From Lytechinus pictus (Eukaryota; Echinodermata; Echinoidea; Temnopleuroida; Toxopneustidae), in NCBI RefSeq assembly GCF_037042905.1, contig NC_087261.1, positions 14,210,217 through 14,274,216 of the forward strand: DNA of 64,000 nt, read 5' to 3'. This document shows positions 63,253 through 64,000 of this stretch, piece after piece; position 1 is the first letter of the stretch; each line of letters opens with the position of its first letter. The notes under the pieces are model-generated. The model did not search any database and was not told the origin of the DNA. It worked only from the letters and a program-made list of their open reading frames with translations. A program made the translations under genes and the position numbers.

Positions 63253-64000
63253 TTTTTTACTGTCCCAGCACTTGAACTCAACAAATTTATGATTTCGTAA
63301 CATCCACCTCATGCAAAGAGCCAAAGGCACCACTTTCTTCAGTCCCGTCTACTTGTATCCTCGTTAATCAACCTGCTTTGCAAACGAGATGTTAGTTTCA
63401 GATAGAAACACAACTTAATTCTCTCTCATGCCCTAATACACACATGTCGTGTCTATTGAGTCTATTCAAATCCTTCGTGTTCACGTTATTTATTAGTTAA
63501 GTTTCGTAAACTACCCGTTGCTTTGTATCCCGTTTTTTAGATATTAAGCTCCATATACATCTGAGTCACATCGAGTCTTATAATTATCAACTATATGCAT
63601 GGACATCCAAATCCCGGTGTTTACTGCCAAAGTACTTTTAAACGGGTCTGCCGAATAAAGACACTGCACCGCTGATAAAGAGGAAGCACCTTTCCCTTTT
63701 CTCTATAATATCGTGAATTTCCTCATGGTAATAAATATTTATCATATTGTTAGATATCTATGTAAATAACGTATGTTTATTTTACACTGTTTGTTTTTTC
63801 GAATTCGGAATCGTTTTTTTTTTCATCTTCATGCCGATGGTTGTAACAAGAGTCATGTATGCGGAAAGAATTAAACTGTTCTAAATACATATATTTACAC
63901 ATATTAGCGGTGGGTTTTCGACTGTGCAAATTTTAATCGCATCTAACCAGATTCCTCGATTCAAAGGTAAACCTGTACAATAATACAATAATAGAAATGA
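63253..64000. other. Upstream region of the WSC gene
   Basis: A+T-rich, no further coding sequence seen. It should contain the 5' UTR and promoter of the WSC gene, but no convincing TATA box or initiator was identified. Confidence 0.4.

Overview
This window is animal nuclear DNA, most likely from a marine deuterostome and probably an echinoderm such as a sea urchin. Coding DNA is a small minority and sits in short exons with GT-AG introns. The introns are packed with tRNA-derived SINEs, Tc1/mariner-like, Ty3/Gypsy, Penelope-like and LINE remnants, many fold-back MITEs, long (AT)n runs, poly-G repeats and arrays built on a gcgagcgcgaagcgcgagc core. The organism call is an inference from repeat style and gene content. 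No bacterial operon, CRISPR array or complete autonomous element was seen.

Two host genes are supported, both on the minus strand and in tandem. The upstream gene (63,252 to 47,656) has seven exons whose phases join without error into a 347-residue type I membrane protein: signal peptide, one WSC domain with eight cysteines, three tiny Ser/Thr/Pro-rich stalk exons, one transmembrane exon, and a tail with three YxxP tyrosine motifs. The downstream gene (36,902 to the left edge) encodes a signal peptide, a complete fibrinogen C-terminal domain on three exons, two tandemly duplicated Ser/Thr-rich linker exons, a Sushi/CCP domain and a transmembrane exon. Its tail lies outside the window. Both transmembrane exons enter in phase 1 and leave in phase 2, so different lectin-like or adhesion-like ectodomains sit on one kind of membrane module. 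This pair is the most interesting biology here and looks like surface recognition receptors, but no ligand can be read from the sequence.

Layout: 0.1-1.6 kb, a ~229-bp tandem repeat. 3.0 kb, transmembrane exon of the downstream gene. 3.8-8 kb, palindromes and nested inverted-repeat elements with a 1.4-kb pyrimidine tract. 8-11.5 kb, Sushi and linker exons amid MITEs and a SINE. 11.5-24.4 kb, a nest of fold-back elements holding a decayed Ty3/Gypsy copy that was itself hit by a MITE. 24.9-29 kb, the fibrinogen exons, with a 2.25-kb element carrying an 8-bp target duplication inserted next to a splice donor. 29-36 kb, Sleeping-Beauty-like and Tc1 elements, a Penelope-like GIY-YIG fragment and a LINE inside it. 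36.8 kb, signal exon. 37-47 kb, intergenic repeats. 47.6-63.3 kb, the WSC gene, whose introns carry several inverted-repeat elements.
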